A stretch of DNA of 64,000 bases. It comes from Arenicola marina (Eukaryota > Annelida > Polychaeta > Arenicolidae). A program made the position numbers and the translations under genes. The first letter of the stretch is position 1. Each line of letters begins with the position of its first letter. The DNA lies in contig OZ025263.1 in the NCBI GenBank assembly GCA_964019135.1, positions 36,620,133 to 36,684,132 on the forward strand, written 5' to 3'. The notes beneath the pieces are model-generated. The model did no database searches, was not told the DNA's origin, and saw only the letters and a list, made by a program, of their open reading frames with translations. Of this stretch, positions 37,376-50,715 are shown piece by piece.

Positions 37376-40300
37376 ATTGAATGACTGTGAGACTGGACGG
37401 TGTCGGTCCTTACGTCAGCCTCCCATTGAATGACTGTGGGACTGGACGGTGTCGGTCCTTACGTCAGCCTCCCATTGAATGACTGTGAGACTGGACGGTG
37501 TCGGTCCTTACGTCAGCCTCCCTTTGAATGACTGTGAGACTGGACGGTGTCGGTCCTTACGTCAGCCTCCCATTGAATGACTGGCCGTGGGACTGGAGGG
37601 TGTCGGTCCTTACGTCAGCCTCCCATTGAATGACTGTGGGACTGGACGGTGTCGGTCCTTACGTCAGCCTCCCATTGAATGACTGGCCGTGGGACTGGAC
37701 GGTGTCGGTCCTTACGTCAGTCTCCCATTGAATGACTGTGAGACTGGACGGTGTCGGTCCTTACGTCAGCCTCCCATTGAATGACTGTGGGACTGGACGG
37801 TGTCGGTCCTTACGTCAGCCTCCCATTGAATGACTGTGGGACTGGACAGTGTCGGTCCTTACGTCAGCCTCCCATTAAATGACTGTGAGACTGGACGGTG
37901 TCGGTCCTTACGTCAACCTCCCATTAAATGACTGTGAGACTGGACGGTGTCGGTCCTTACGTCAGCCTCCCATTAAAGGACTGTGAGACTGGACGGTGTC
38001 GGTTCTTACGTCAGCCTCCCATTGAATGACTGTGAGACTGGACGGTGTCGGTTCTTACGTCAGCCTCCCTTTGAATGACTGTGAGACTGGACGGTGTCGG
38101 TCCTTACGTCAGCCTCCCACTGGATGACTGGCCGTGGGACTGGAGGGTGTCGGTTCTTACGTCAGCCTCCCATTGAATGACTTTGAGACTGGACGGTGTC
38201 GGTTCTTACGTCAGCCTCCCATTGCATGACTGTGAGGCTGGACGGTGTCGGTCCTTACGTCAGCCTCCCATTGAATGACTGTGGAACTGGACGGTGTCGG
38301 TCCTTACGTCAGCCTCCCATTGAATGACTGTGGGACTGGACGGTGTCGGTCCTTACGTCAGCCTCTCATTGGATGACTGGCCATGGGACTGGACGGTGTC
38401 GGTCCTTACGTCAACCTTCCATTGAATGACTGGCCGTGGGACTGGACGGTGTCGGTCCTTGCGTCAGCCTCCCATTGAATGACTGTGGGACTGGACGGTG
38501 TCGGTCCTTACGTCAGCCTCCCATTGAATGACAGTGAGACTGGACGGTGTCGGTCCTTACGTCAGCCTCCCATTGAATGACTGTGGGACTGGACGGTGTC
38601 GGTCCTTACGTCAGCCTTCCATTGAATGACTGTGGGACTGGACGGTGTCGGTCCTTACGTCAGCCTCCTATTGAATGACTGTGGGACTGGACGGTGTCGG
38701 TCCTTACGTCAGCCTCACATTGGATGACTGGCCGTGGGACTGGGCGGTGTCGGTCCTTGCGTCAGCCTCCCATTGAATGACTGTGAGACTGGACGGTGTC
38801 GGTTCTAACGTCAGCCTCCCATTGAATGACTGTGGGAGTGGACGGTGACGGTCCTTGCGTCAGCCTCCCATTAAATGACTGTGAGACTGGACGGTGTCGG
38901 TCCTTACGTCAGCCTCCCATTGAACGACTGTGGGACTGGACGGTGTCGGTCCTTACGTCAGCCTCGCATTGAATGACTGTGGGACTGGACGATGTCGGTC
39001 ACTGTGTCAGCCTCCCATTAAATGACTGTGGGATTGGACGGTGTCGGTCCTTGCGTCAGTCTCCCATTAAATGACTGTGGGACTGGACGGTGTCGGTCCT
39101 TACGTCAGCCTCCCATTGAATGACTGTGGGACTGGACGGTGTCGGTCCTTACGTCAGCCTCCCATTGAATGACTGTGGGACTGGACGGTGTCGGTCCTTA
39201 CGTCAGTCTCCCATTAAATGACTGTGAGACTGGACGGTGTCGGTCCTTACGTCAGCCTCCCATTAAATGACTGTGAGACTGGACGGTGTCGGTCCTTACG
39301 TCAGCCTCCCATTAAATGCCTGTGAGACTGGACGGTGTCAGTCCTTACGTCAGCCTCCCATTGAATGACTGTGGGACTAGACGGTGTCGGTCCTTACGTC
39401 AGTCTCCCATTAAATGACTGTGAGACTGGACGGTGTCGGTCCTTACGTCAGCCTCCCATTGAATGACTGTGAGACTGGACGGTGTCGGTCCTTACGTCAG
39501 CCTCCCATTAAATGACTGTGAGACTGGACGGTGTCGGTCCTTACGTCAGCCTCCCATTGAATGACAGTGGGACTGGACGGTGTCGGTCCTTACGTCAGCC
39601 TCCCATTAAATGACTGTGAGACTGGACGGTGTCGGTCCTTACGTCAGCCTCCCATTAAATGACTGTGAGACTGGACGGTGTCAGTCCTTACGTCAGCCTC
39701 CCATTGAATGACTGTGAGACTGGACGGTGTCGGTCCTTACGTCAGCCTCCCATTGAATGACTGGCGGTGGGACTGGAGGGTGTCGGTCCTTACGTCAGCC
39801 TCCCATTGGATGACTGTGAGACTGGACAGTGTCGGTCCTTACGTCAGCCTCACATTGAATGACTGTGAGACTGGACAGTGTCGGTCCTTACGTCAGCCTC
39901 ACATTAAATGACTGTGAGACTGGACAGTGTCGGTCCTTACGTCAGCCTCCCATTGAATGACTGTGGGACTGGACGGTGTCAGTCCTTACGTCAGCCTCCC
40001 ATTGAATGACTGTGGGACTGGACGGTGTCGGTCCTTACGTCAGCCTCCCATTGAATGACTGTGAGACTGGACAGTGTCGGTCCTTACGTCAGCCTCCCAT
40101 TGAATGACTGTGGGACTGGACGGTGTCGGTCCTTACGTCAGCCTCCCATTGGATGACAGTGAGACTGGACGGTGTCGGTCCTTACGTCAGCCTCCCATTG
40201 AATGACTGTGAGACTGGACGGTGTCGGTCCTTACGTCAGCCTCCCATTGAATGACTGTGAGACTGGACGGTGTCGGTCCTTACGTCAACCTCCCATTGAA

Positions 40301-43300
40301 TGACAGTGAGACTGGATGGTGTCGGTCCTTACGTCAGCCTCCCATTGGATGACTGGCCGTGGGACTGGACGGTGTCGGTCCTTACGTCAGCCTCCCATTG
40401 AATGACTGTGAGACTGGACAGTGTCGGTCCTTACGTCAGCCTCACATTAAATGACTGTGAGACTGGACGGTGTCAGTCCTTACGTCAGCCTCCCATTAAA
40501 TGACTGTGGGACTGGACGGTGTCGGTCCTTACGTCAGCCTCCCATTGAATGACTGTGAGACTGGACGGTGTCGGTCCTTACGTCAGCCTCCCATTGAATG
40601 ACTGTGGGACTGGACGGTGTCGGTCCTTACGTCAGCCTCCCATTGGATGACTGTGAGACTGGACGGTGTCGGTCCTTACGTCAGCCTCCCATTGAATGAC
40701 AGTGAGACTGGACGGTGTCGGTCCTTACGTCAGCCTCCCATTGGATGACTGGCCGTGGGACTGGACGGTGTCGGTCCTTACGTCAGCCTCACATTAAATG
40801 ACTGTGAGACTGGACGGTGTCGGTCCTTACGTCAGCCTCCCATTGAATGACAGTGAGACTGGACGGTGTCGGTCCTTACGTCAGCCTCCCATTAAATGAC
40901 AGTGGGACTGGACGGTGTCGGTCCTTACGTCAGCCTTCCATTGAATGACTGTGGGACTGGACGGTGTCGGTCCTTACGTCAGCCTCCCATTGAATGACTG
41001 TGAGACTGGACAGTGTCGGTCCTTACGTCAGCCTCACATTAAATGACTGTGAGACTGGACGGTGTCAGTCCTTACGTCAGCCTCCCATTAAATGACTGTG
41101 GGACTGGACGGTGTCGGTCCTTACGTCAGCCTCCCATTGAATGACTGGCGGTGGGACTGGAGGGTGTCGGTCCTTACGTCAGCCTTCCATTGAATGACTG
41201 TGGGACTGGACGGTGTCGGTCCTTACGTCAGCCTCCCATTGAATGACTGTGAGACTGGACAGTGTCGGTCCTTACGTCAGCCTCACATTAAATGACTGTG
41301 AGACTGGACGGTGTCAGTCCTTACGTCAGCCTCCCATTAAATGACTGTGGGACTGGACGGTGTCGGTCCTTACGTCAGCCTCCCATTGAATGACTGGCGG
41401 TGGGACTGGAGGGTGTCGGTCCTTACGTCAGCCTCCCATTGAATGACTGTGAGACTGGACAGTGTCGGTCCTTACGTCAGCCTCCCATTGAATGACTGTA
41501 GGACTGGACAGTGTCGGTCCTTACGTCAGCCTCCCATTGAATGACTGGCCGTGAGACTGGACGGTGTCGGTCCTTACGTCAGCCTCCCATTGAATGACAG
41601 TGGGACTGGACGGTGTCGGTCCTTACGTCAGCCTCCCATTGAATGACTGGCCGTGAGACTGGACGGTGTCGGTCCTTACGTCAGCCTCCCATTGAATGAC
41701 AGTGAGACTGGACGGTGTCGGTCCTTACGTCAGCCTCCCATTGAATGACTGTGGGACTGGACGGTGTCGGTCCTTACGTCAGCCTCCCATTGGATGACTG
41801 TGAGACTGGACGGTGTCGGTCCTTACGTCAGCCTCCCATTGGATGACTGTGAGACTGGACGGTGTCGGTCCTTACGTCAGCCTCCCATTGAATGACTGGC
41901 GGTGGGACTGGACGGTGTTGGTCCTTACGTCCGCCTCCCATTGAATGACTGTGGGACTGGACGGTGTCGGTCCTTACGTCAGCCTCCCATTGAATGACTG
42001 TGAGACTGGACGGTGTCGGTCCTTACGTCAGCCTCCCATTGAATGACTGTGGGACTGGACGGTGTCGGTCCTTACGTCAGCCTCCCATTGGATGACTGTG
42101 GGACTGGACGGTGTCGGTCCTTATGTCAGCCTCCCATTGAATGACTGTGGGACTGGACGGTGTCGGTCCTTACGTCAGCCTCCCATTGGATGAATGTGGG
42201 ACTGGACGGTGTCGGTCCTTACGTCAGCCTCCCATTGAATGACTGTGGGACTGGACGGTGTCGGTCCTTACGTCAGCCTCCCATTGAATGACTGTGAGAC
42301 TGGACGGTGTCGGTCCTTACGTCAGCCTCCCATTGAATGACTGTGAGACTGGACGGTGTCAGTCCTTACGTCAGCCTCCCATTAAATGACTGTGAGACTG
42401 GACGGTGTCGGTCCTTACGTCAGCCTCCCATTGAATGACTGTGGGACTGGACGGTGTCGGTCCTTACGTCAGCCTCCCATTGAATGACTGTGGGACTGGA
42501 CGGTGTCGGTCCTTACGTCAGCCTCCCATTGAATGACTGTGAGACTGGACGGTGTCGGTCCTTACGTCAGCCTCCCATTGAATGACTGTGGGACTGGACG
42601 GTGTCGGTCCTTACGTCAGCCTCCCATTGAATGACTGTGAGACTGGACGGTGTCGGTCCTTACGTCAGCCTCCCTTTGAATGACTGTGAGACTGGACGGT
42701 GTCGGTCCTTACGTCAGCCTCCCATTGAATGACTGGCCGTGGGACTGGAGGGTGTCGGTCCTTACGTCAGCCTCCCATTGAATGACTGTGGGACTGGACG
42801 GTGTCGGTCCTTACGTCAGCCTCCCATTGAATGACTGGCCGTGGGACTGGACGGTGTCGGTCCTTACGTCAGTCTCCCATTGAATGACTGTGAGACTGGA
42901 CGGTGTCGGTCCTTACGTCAGCCTCCCATTGAATGACTGTGGGACTGGACGGTGTCGGTCCTTACGTCAGCCTCCCATTGAATGACTGTGGGACTGGACA
43001 GTGTCGGTCCTTACGTCAGCCTCCCATTAAATGACTGTGAGACTGGACGGTGTCGGTCCTTACGTCAACCTCCCATTAAATGACTGTGAGACTGGACGGT
43101 GTCGGTCCTTACGTCAGCCTCCCATTAAAGGACTGTGAGACTGGACGGTGTCGGTTCTTACGTCAGCCTCCCATTGAATGACTGTGAGACTGGACGGTGT
43201 CGGTTCTTACGTCAGCCTCCCTTTGAATGACTGTGAGACTGGACGGTGTCGGTCCTTACGTCAGCCTCCCACTGGATGACTGGCCGTGGGACTGGAGGGT

Positions 43301-46300
43301 GTCGGTTCTTACGTCAGCCTCCCATTGAATGACTTTGAGACTGGACGGTGTCGGTTCTTACGTCAGCCTCCCATTGCATGACTGTGAGGCTGGACGGTGT
43401 CGGTCCTTACGTCAGCCTCCCATTGAATGACTGTGGAACTGGACGGTGTCGGTCCTTACGTCAGCCTCCCATTGAATGACTGTGGGACTGGACGGTGTCG
43501 GTCCTTACGTCAGCCTCTCATTGGATGACTGGCCATGGGACTGGACGGTGTCGGTCCTTACGTCAACCTTCCATTGAATGACTGGCCGTGGGACTGGACG
43601 GTGTCGGTCCTTGCGTCAGCCTCCCATTGAATGACTGTGGGACTGGACGGTGTCGGTCCTTACGTCAGCCTCCCATTGAATGACAGTGAGACTGGACGGT
43701 GTCGGTCCTTACGTCAGCCTCCCATTGAATGACTGTGGGACTGGACGGTGTCGGTCCTTACGTCAGCCTTCCATTGAATGACTGTGGGACTGGACGGTGT
43801 CGGTCCTTACGTCAGCCTCCTATTGAATGACTGTGGGACTGGACGGTGTCGGTCCTTACGTCAGCCTCACATTGGATGACTGGCCGTGGGACTGGGCGGT
43901 GTCGGTCCTTGCGTCAGCCTCCCATTGAATGACTGTGAGACTGGACGGTGTCGGTTCTAACGTCAGCCTCCCATTGAATGACTGTGGGAGTGGACGGTGA
44001 CGGTCCTTGCGTCAGCCTCCCATTAAATGACTGTGGGACTAGACGGTGTCGGTCACTGTGTCAGCCTCCCATTAAATGACTGTGGGATTGGACGGTGTCG
44101 GTCCTTGCGTCAGTCTCCCATTAAATGACTGTGGGACTGGACGGTGTCGGTCCTTACGTCAGCCTCCCATTGAATGACTGTGGGACTGGACGGTGTCGGT
44201 CCTTACGTCAGCCTCCCATTGAATGACTGTGGGACTGGACGGTGTCGGTCCTTACGTCAGTCTCCCATTAAATGACTGTGAGACTGGACGGTGTCGGTCC
44301 TTACGTCAGCCTCCCATTAAATGACTGTGAGACTGGACGGTGTCGGTCCTTACGTCAGCCTCCCATTAAATGCCTGTGAGACTGGACGGTGTCAGTCCTT
44401 ACGTCAGCCTCCCATTGAATGACTGTGGGACTAGACGGTGTCGGTCCTTACGTCAGTCTCCCATTAAATGACTGTGAGACTGGACGGTGTCGGTCCTTAC
44501 GTCAGCCTCCCATTGAATGACTGTGAGACTGGACGGTGTCGGTCCTTACGTCAGCCTCCCATTAAATGACTGTGAGACTGGACGGTGTCGGTCCTTACGT
44601 CAGCCTCCCATTGAATGACAGTGGGACTGGACGGTGTCGGTCCTTACGTCAGCCTCCCATTAAATGACTGTGAGACTGGACGGTGTCGGTCCTTACGTCA
44701 GCCTCCCATTAAATGACTGTGAGACTGGACGGTGTCAGTCCTTACGTCAGCCTCCCATTGAATGACTGTGAGACTGGACGGTGTCGGTCCTTACGTCAGC
44801 CTCCCATTGAATGACTGGCGGTGGGACTGGAGGGTGTCGGTCCTTACGTCAGCCTCCCATTGGATGACTGTGAGACTGGACAGTGTCGGTCCTTACGTCA
44901 GCCTCACATTGAATGACTGTGAGACTGGACAGTGTCGGTCCTTACGTCAGCCTCACATTAAATGACTGTGAGACTGGACAGTGTCGGTCCTTACGTCAGC
45001 CTCCCATTGAATGACTGTGGGACTGGACGGTGTCAGTCCTTACGTCAGCCTCCCATTGAATGACTGTGGGACTGGACGGTGTCGGTCCTTACGTCAGCCT
45101 CCCATTGAATGACTGTGAGACTGGACAGTGTCGGTCCTTACGTCAGCCTCCCATTGAATGACTGTGGGACTGGACGGTGTCGGTCCTTACGTCAGCCTCC
45201 CATTGGATGACAGTGAGACTGGACGGTGTCGGTCCTTACGTCAGCCTCCCATTGAATGACTGTGAGACTGGACGGTGTCGGTCCTTACGTCAGCCTCCCA
45301 TTGAATGACTGTGAGACTGGACGGTGTCGGTCCTTACGTCAACCTCCCATTGAATGACAGTGAGACTGGATGGTGTCGGTCCTTACGTCAGCCTCCCATT
45401 GGATGACTGGCCGTGGGACTGGACGGTGTCGGTCCTTACGTCAGCCTCCCATTGAATGACTGTGAGACTGGACAGTGTCGGTCCTTACGTCAGCCTCACA
45501 TTAAATGACTGTGAGACTGGACGGTGTCAGTCCTTACGTCAGCCTCCCATTAAATGACTGTGGGACTGGACGGTGTCGGTCCTTACGTCAGCCTCCCATT
45601 GAATGACTGTGAGACTGGACGGTGTCGGTCCTTACGTCAGCCTCCCATTGAATGACTGTGGGACTGGACGGTGTCGGTCCTTACGTCAGCCTCCCATTGG
45701 ATGACTGTGAGACTGGACGGTGTCGGTCCTTACGTCAGCCTCCCATTGAATGACAGTGAGACTGGACGGTGTCGGTCCTTACGTCAGCCTCCCATTGGAT
45801 GACTGGCCGTGGGACTGGACGGTGTCGGTCCTTACGTCAGCCTCACATTAAATGACTGTGAGACTGGACGGTGTCGGTCCTTACGTCAGCCTCCCATTGA
45901 ATGACAGTGAGACTGGACGGTGTCGGTCCTTACGTCAGCCTCCCATTAAATGACAGTGGGACTGGACGGTGTCGGTCCTTACGTCAGCCTTCCATTGAAT
46001 GACTGTGGGACTGGACGGTGTCGGTCCTTACGTCAGCCTCCCATTGAATGACTGTGAGACTGGACAGTGTCGGTCCTTACGTCAGCCTCACATTAAATGA
46101 CTGTGAGACTGGACGGTGTCAGTCCTTACGTCAGCCTCCCATTAAATGACTGTGGGACTGGACGGTGTCGGTCCTTACGTCAGCCTCCCATTGAATGACT
46201 GGCGGTGGGACTGGAGGGTGTCGGTCCTTACGTCAGCCTTCCATTGAATGACTGTGGGACTGGACGGTGTCGGTCCTTACGTCAGCCTCCCATTGAATGA

Positions 46301-47580
46301 CTGTGAGACTGGACAGTGTCGGTCCTTACGTCAGCCTCACATTAAATGACTGTGAGACTGGACGGTGTCAGTCCTTACGTCAGCCTCCCATTAAATGACT
46401 GTGGGACTGGACGGTGTCGGTCCTTACGTCAGCCTCCCATTGAATGACTGGCGGTGGGACTGGAGGGTGTCGGTCCTTACGTCAGCCTCCCATTGAATGA
46501 CTGTGAGACTGGACAGTGTCGGTCCTTACGTCAGCCTCCCATTGAATGACTGTAGGACTGGACAGTGTCGGTCCTTACGTCAGCCTCCCATTGAATGACT
46601 GGCCGTGAGACTGGACGGTGTCGGTCCTTACGTCAGCCTCCCATTGAATGACAGTGGGACTGGACGGTGTCGGTCCTTACGTCAGCCTCCCATTGAATGA
46701 CTGGCCGTGAGACTGGACGGTGTCGGTCCTTACGTCAGCCTCCCATTGAATGACAGTGAGACTGGACGGTGTCGGTCCTTACGTCAGCCTCCCATTGAAT
46801 GACTGTGGGACTGGACGGTGTCGGTCCTTACGTCAGCCTCCCATTGGATGACTGTGAGACTGGACGGTGTCGGTCCTTACGTCAGCCTCCCATTGGATGA
46901 CTGTGAGACTGGACGGTGTCGGTCCTTACGTCAGCCTCCCATTGAATGACTGGCGGTGGGACTGGACGGTGTTGGTCCTTACGTCCGCCTCCCATTGAAT
47001 GACTGTGGGACTGGACGGTGTCGGTCCTTACGTCAGCCTCCCATTGAATGACTGTGAGACTGGACGGTGTCGGTCCTTACGTCAGCCTCCCATTGAATGA
47101 CTGTGGGACTGGACGGTGTCGGTCCTTACGTCAGCCTCCCATTGGATGACTGTGGGACTGGACGGTGTCGGTCCTTATGTCAGCCTCCCATTGAATGACT
47201 GTGGGACTGGACGGTGTCGGTCCTTACGTCAGCCTCCCATTGGATGAATGTGGGACTGGACGGTGTCGGTCCTTACGTCAGCCTCCCATTGAATGACTGT
47301 GGGACTGGACGGTGTCGGTCCTTACGTCAGCCTCCCATTGAATGACTGTGAGACTGGACGGTGTCGGTCCTTACGTCAGCCTCCCATTGAATGACTGTGA
47401 GACTGGACGGTGTCAGTCCTTACGTCAGCCTCCCATTAAATGACTGTGAGACTGGACGGTGTCGGTCCTTACGTCAGCCTCCCATTGAATGACTGTGGGA
47501 CTGGACGGTGTCGGTCCTTACGTCAGCCTCCCATTGAATGACTGTGGGACTGGACGGTGTCGGTCCTTACGTCAGCCTCC
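37376..47580. repeat. Tandem duplication of a 5.1-kb block inside family F
   Basis: Rare variants recur in the same order at an offset of 5152, then 5054. Examples are CCCTTTGAATG at 37519/42671, ATTAAAGGACTG near 37972/43124, ATTGCATGACTG at 38221/43373, TTGGTCCTTACGTCCGCC near 41920/46974, and TTGGATGAATG near 42186/47240. The offset change of 98 bp near 38900-39000 corresponds to two units missing from the second copy. Left copy about 37376-42527, right copy about 42528-47580. The copies look almost identical, indicating a recent event or an assembly duplication. Confidence 0.88.
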
Positions 47581-49127
47581 CATTGAATGACTGTGAGACT
47601 GGACGGTGTCAGTCCTTACGTCAGCCTCCCATTAAATGACTGTGAGACTGGACGGTGTCGGTCCTTACGTCAGCCTCCCATTGAATGACTGTGGGACTGG
47701 ACGGTGTCGGTCCTTACGTCAGCCTCCCATTGAATGACTGTGGGACTGGACGGTGTCGGTCCTTACGTCAGCCTCCCATTAAATGACTGTGAGACTGGAC
47801 GGTGTCGGTCCTTACGTCAGCCTCCCATTGAATGACAGTGGGACTGGACGGTGTCGGTCCTTACGTCAGCCTCCCATTGAATGACTGTGGGACTGGACGG
47901 TGTCGGTCCTTACGTCAGCCTCCCATTAAATGACTGTGGGACTGGACGGTGTCGGTCCTTACGTCAGCCTCCCATTGAATGACTGTGGGACTGGACGGTG
48001 TCGGTCCTTACTTCAGCCTCCCATTGAATGACAGTGAGACTGGACGGTGTCGGTCCTTACGTCAGCCTCCCATTGAATGACTGGCCGTGGGACTGGAGGG
48101 TGTCGGTCCTTACGTCAGCCTCCCATTGAATGACTGTGAGACTGGACGGTGTCGGTCCTTACGTCAGCCTCCCATTGAATGACTGTGAGACTGGACGGTG
48201 TCAGTCCTTACGTCAGCCTCCCATTAAATGACTGTGAGACTGGACGGTGTCGGTCCTTACGTCAGCCTCCCATTGAATGACTGTGGGACTGGACGGTGTC
48301 GGTCCTTATTTCAGCCTCCCATTAAATGACTGTGAGACTGGACGGTGTCGGTCCTTACGTCAGCCTCCCATTGAATGACTGTGAGACTGGACGGTGTCGG
48401 TCCTTACGTCAGCCTCCCATTGAATGACTGTGAGACTGGACGGTGTCGGTCCTTACGTCAGCCTCCCATTGAATGACTGTGGGACTGGACGGTGTCGGTC
48501 CTTACGTCAGCCTCCCATTAAATGACTGTGGGACTGGACGGTGTCGGTCCTTACGTCAGCCTCCCATTGAATGACTGTGGGACTGGACGGTGTCGGTCCT
48601 TACGTCAGCCTCCCATTGAATGACAGTGGGACTGGACGGTGTCGGTCCTTACGTCAGCCTCCCATTGGATGACTGTGAGACTGGACGGTGTCGGTCCTTA
48701 CGTCAGCCTCCCATTGAATGACTGTGGGACTGGACAGTGTCGGTCCTTACGTCAGCCTCCCATTGAATGACTGTGAGACTGGACGGTGTCGGTCCTTACG
48801 TCAGCCTCCCATTAAATGACTGTGAGACTGGACGGTGTCGGTCCTTACGTCAGCCTCCCATTGAATGACTGTGGGACTGGACGGTGTCGGTCCTTACGTC
48901 AGCCTCCCATTGAATGACTGTGGGACTGGACGGTGTCGGTCCTTACGTCAGCCTCCCATTGAATGACTGTGGGACTGGACGGTGTCGGTCCTTACGTCAG
49001 CCTCCCATTGAATGACTGGCCGTGGGACTGGACGGTGTCGGTCCTTACGTCAGCCTCCCATTGAATGACTGGCCGTGGGACTGGACGGTGTCGGTCCTTA
49101 CGTCAGTCTCCCATTGGATGGCTGGCC

Positions 49128-49574
49128 GCATTACTGTGACTGTGGGAGGGCTGCGGTAGGCTCAGGGCCGGTATCGGTAACGCGAGCCCCTCGTGTCTCC
49201 CTGGCAATGGCGGTGGCTGAGTGGAGTTGGCGGCCATCACGGGCGGGTGTGTAGTCGCGGGGGTGGGGGTGGGTGGGGGCATACAACAGTACGAGTCGTG
49301 GGGGTGGGGAGGGGGGCATCACAACAGTACGAGTCGCGTGTCGCAAATGCGTTTGTCGACGTTGAACCAGGTAAATAGCCGTCTGCCACGTGCTCACTTG
49401 GCACCATGGTGGGCAGTCAGCTGTCAGCGTAGTGAAGGGACTATTCTGGCCTACTGCAACAGGCTATTATTCCGACCTACATACTTGGGCTGCTATTCGG
49501 GGCGAATAATCTGGGCTACAAGTTGGCACACCCTCCCCCCCTTCTGCTCTTGCAACCCATCTCCCTGTCACGCA
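49128..49574. other. Single-copy spacer, no gene seen
   Basis: Sequence between array F and array G. Positions about 49250-49320 are G-rich with a short direct repeat (ACAACAGTACGAGTCG twice, near 49283 and 49321). The text CTCCCTGGCA near 49197 resembles the core of the following array. Open frames that start here only continue into the repeat. Confidence 0.6.
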
Positions 49575-50715
49575 CCCTGGCACCACATCCCTGGCACAGC
49601 CTCCTTGCCACCCCAACCCTGGCACCCCAACCCTGGCACCCCATCCCTGGCACCCCATCCCTGGCACCCCATCTCCGGCACACCCTCCCTGGCACCCCAT
49701 CCCTGGCACCCCCAACCTGGCACCCCATCCCTGGCACCCCATCCCTGGCACACCCTCCTTGCCACCCCAACCCTGGCACCCCATCCCTGGCACCCCATCT
49801 CTGGCACCTCATCCCTGGCACCCCATCCTCGGCACACCCTCCCTGGCACCCCATCCCTGGCACCCCCAACCTGGCACCCCATCCCTGGCACCCCATCCCT
49901 GGCACCCCATCCCTGGTACCCCATCCCTGGCACCCCATCTCTGGCAGCCCAACCCTGGCATACCCTCCCTGGCACCCCATCCCTGGCACCCCGAACCTGG
50001 CACCCCATCCCTGGCACCCCATCCCTGGCACCCCATCTCTGGCAGCCCATCTCTGGCACCCCATCCCTGGCACCCCATCCCTGGCACCCCCAACCTGGCA
50101 CCCCATCCCTGGCACCCCATCCCTGGCACCCCATCCCTGGCAGCCCATCCCTGGCACACCCTCCCTGCCACCCCAACCCTGGCACCCCAAACCTGGCACC
50201 CCATCCCCTGCACACCCTCCCTGGCACCCCAACCCTGGCACCCCAAACCTGGCACCCCATCCCTGGCACTCCAAACCTGGCACCCCATCCCCGGCACACC
50301 CTCCCTGGCACCCCAACCCTGGCACCCCATCCCTGGCACCCCATCCCCGGCACCCCAACCCTGCACCCCATCCCTGGCACCCCATCCCCGGCACACCCTC
50401 CCTGGCACCCCAACCCTGGCACCCCATCCCTGGCACCCCATCCCCGGCACCCCAACCCTGCACCCCATCCCTGGCACCCCATCCCCGGCACACCCTCCCT
50501 GGCACCTCAACCCTGGCACCCCATCCCTGGCACCCCAACCCTGGCACCCCAAACCTGGCACCCCAAACCTGGCACCCCATCCCTGGCACCCCCTCTCTGC
50601 CACCCCATCCCTTGCACCCCATCCCTTCCACCCTCTCTCTGCCACCCCATCCCTTCCACCCTCTCTCTGCCACCCCATCTCTTCCACCCTCTCTCTGCCA
50701 CCCCATCCCTTGCAC
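49575..50715. repeat. 14-bp minisatellite array (family G)
   Basis: About 75 copies of CCCTGGCACCCCAT with CAACCCTGG, CACCCTCC and CATCTCTGG variants. From about 50610 to 50710 a related 28-bp form (CCATCCCTTCCACC, CTCTCTCTGCCACC) takes over. A 42-bp higher frame gives 14-residue peptides in every reading frame, which explains the 300-560-residue open frames on both strands; none looks like a real protein. The minus strand has GGGGTGCCAGGGAT repeated, with two G runs per unit. Confidence 0.96.

Larger units (their letters stand above)
18045..49127. repeat. 31-kb minisatellite array of 49/53-bp units (family F)
   Basis: By length about 625 head-to-tail units of the form TGAATGACTGTGGGACTGGA, CGGTGTCGGTCCTTACGTCA, GCCTCCCAT. 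A 53-bp form has an extra GCCG or GCGG after ATGACTG. Variation concentrates at two places: GAATGAC, AAATGAC or GGATGAC, and TGTGGG, TGTGAG, AGTGGG, GGCGGTGGG or GGCCGTGGG. The block CCTTACGTCAGCC is conserved in most units, so nearly every unit has TGACGTAA on the minus strand. Multi-kilobase internal duplications are present. The period is not a multiple of three, so the many 60-67-residue open frames rotate and are artefacts. No telomeric hexamer array is present. Confidence 0.98.

Noticed and set aside
18045-49127. CRISPR-like array (regular direct repeats)
   Set aside because: Units are contiguous with no unique spacers, the unit itself is the whole period, and the genome is animal.
18045-49127. 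Centromeric satellite or subtelomeric telomere-repeat block
   Set aside because: No TTAGGG-type array is present, and the locus mixes many short arrays with a gene. Centromere identity cannot be judged from sequence alone.
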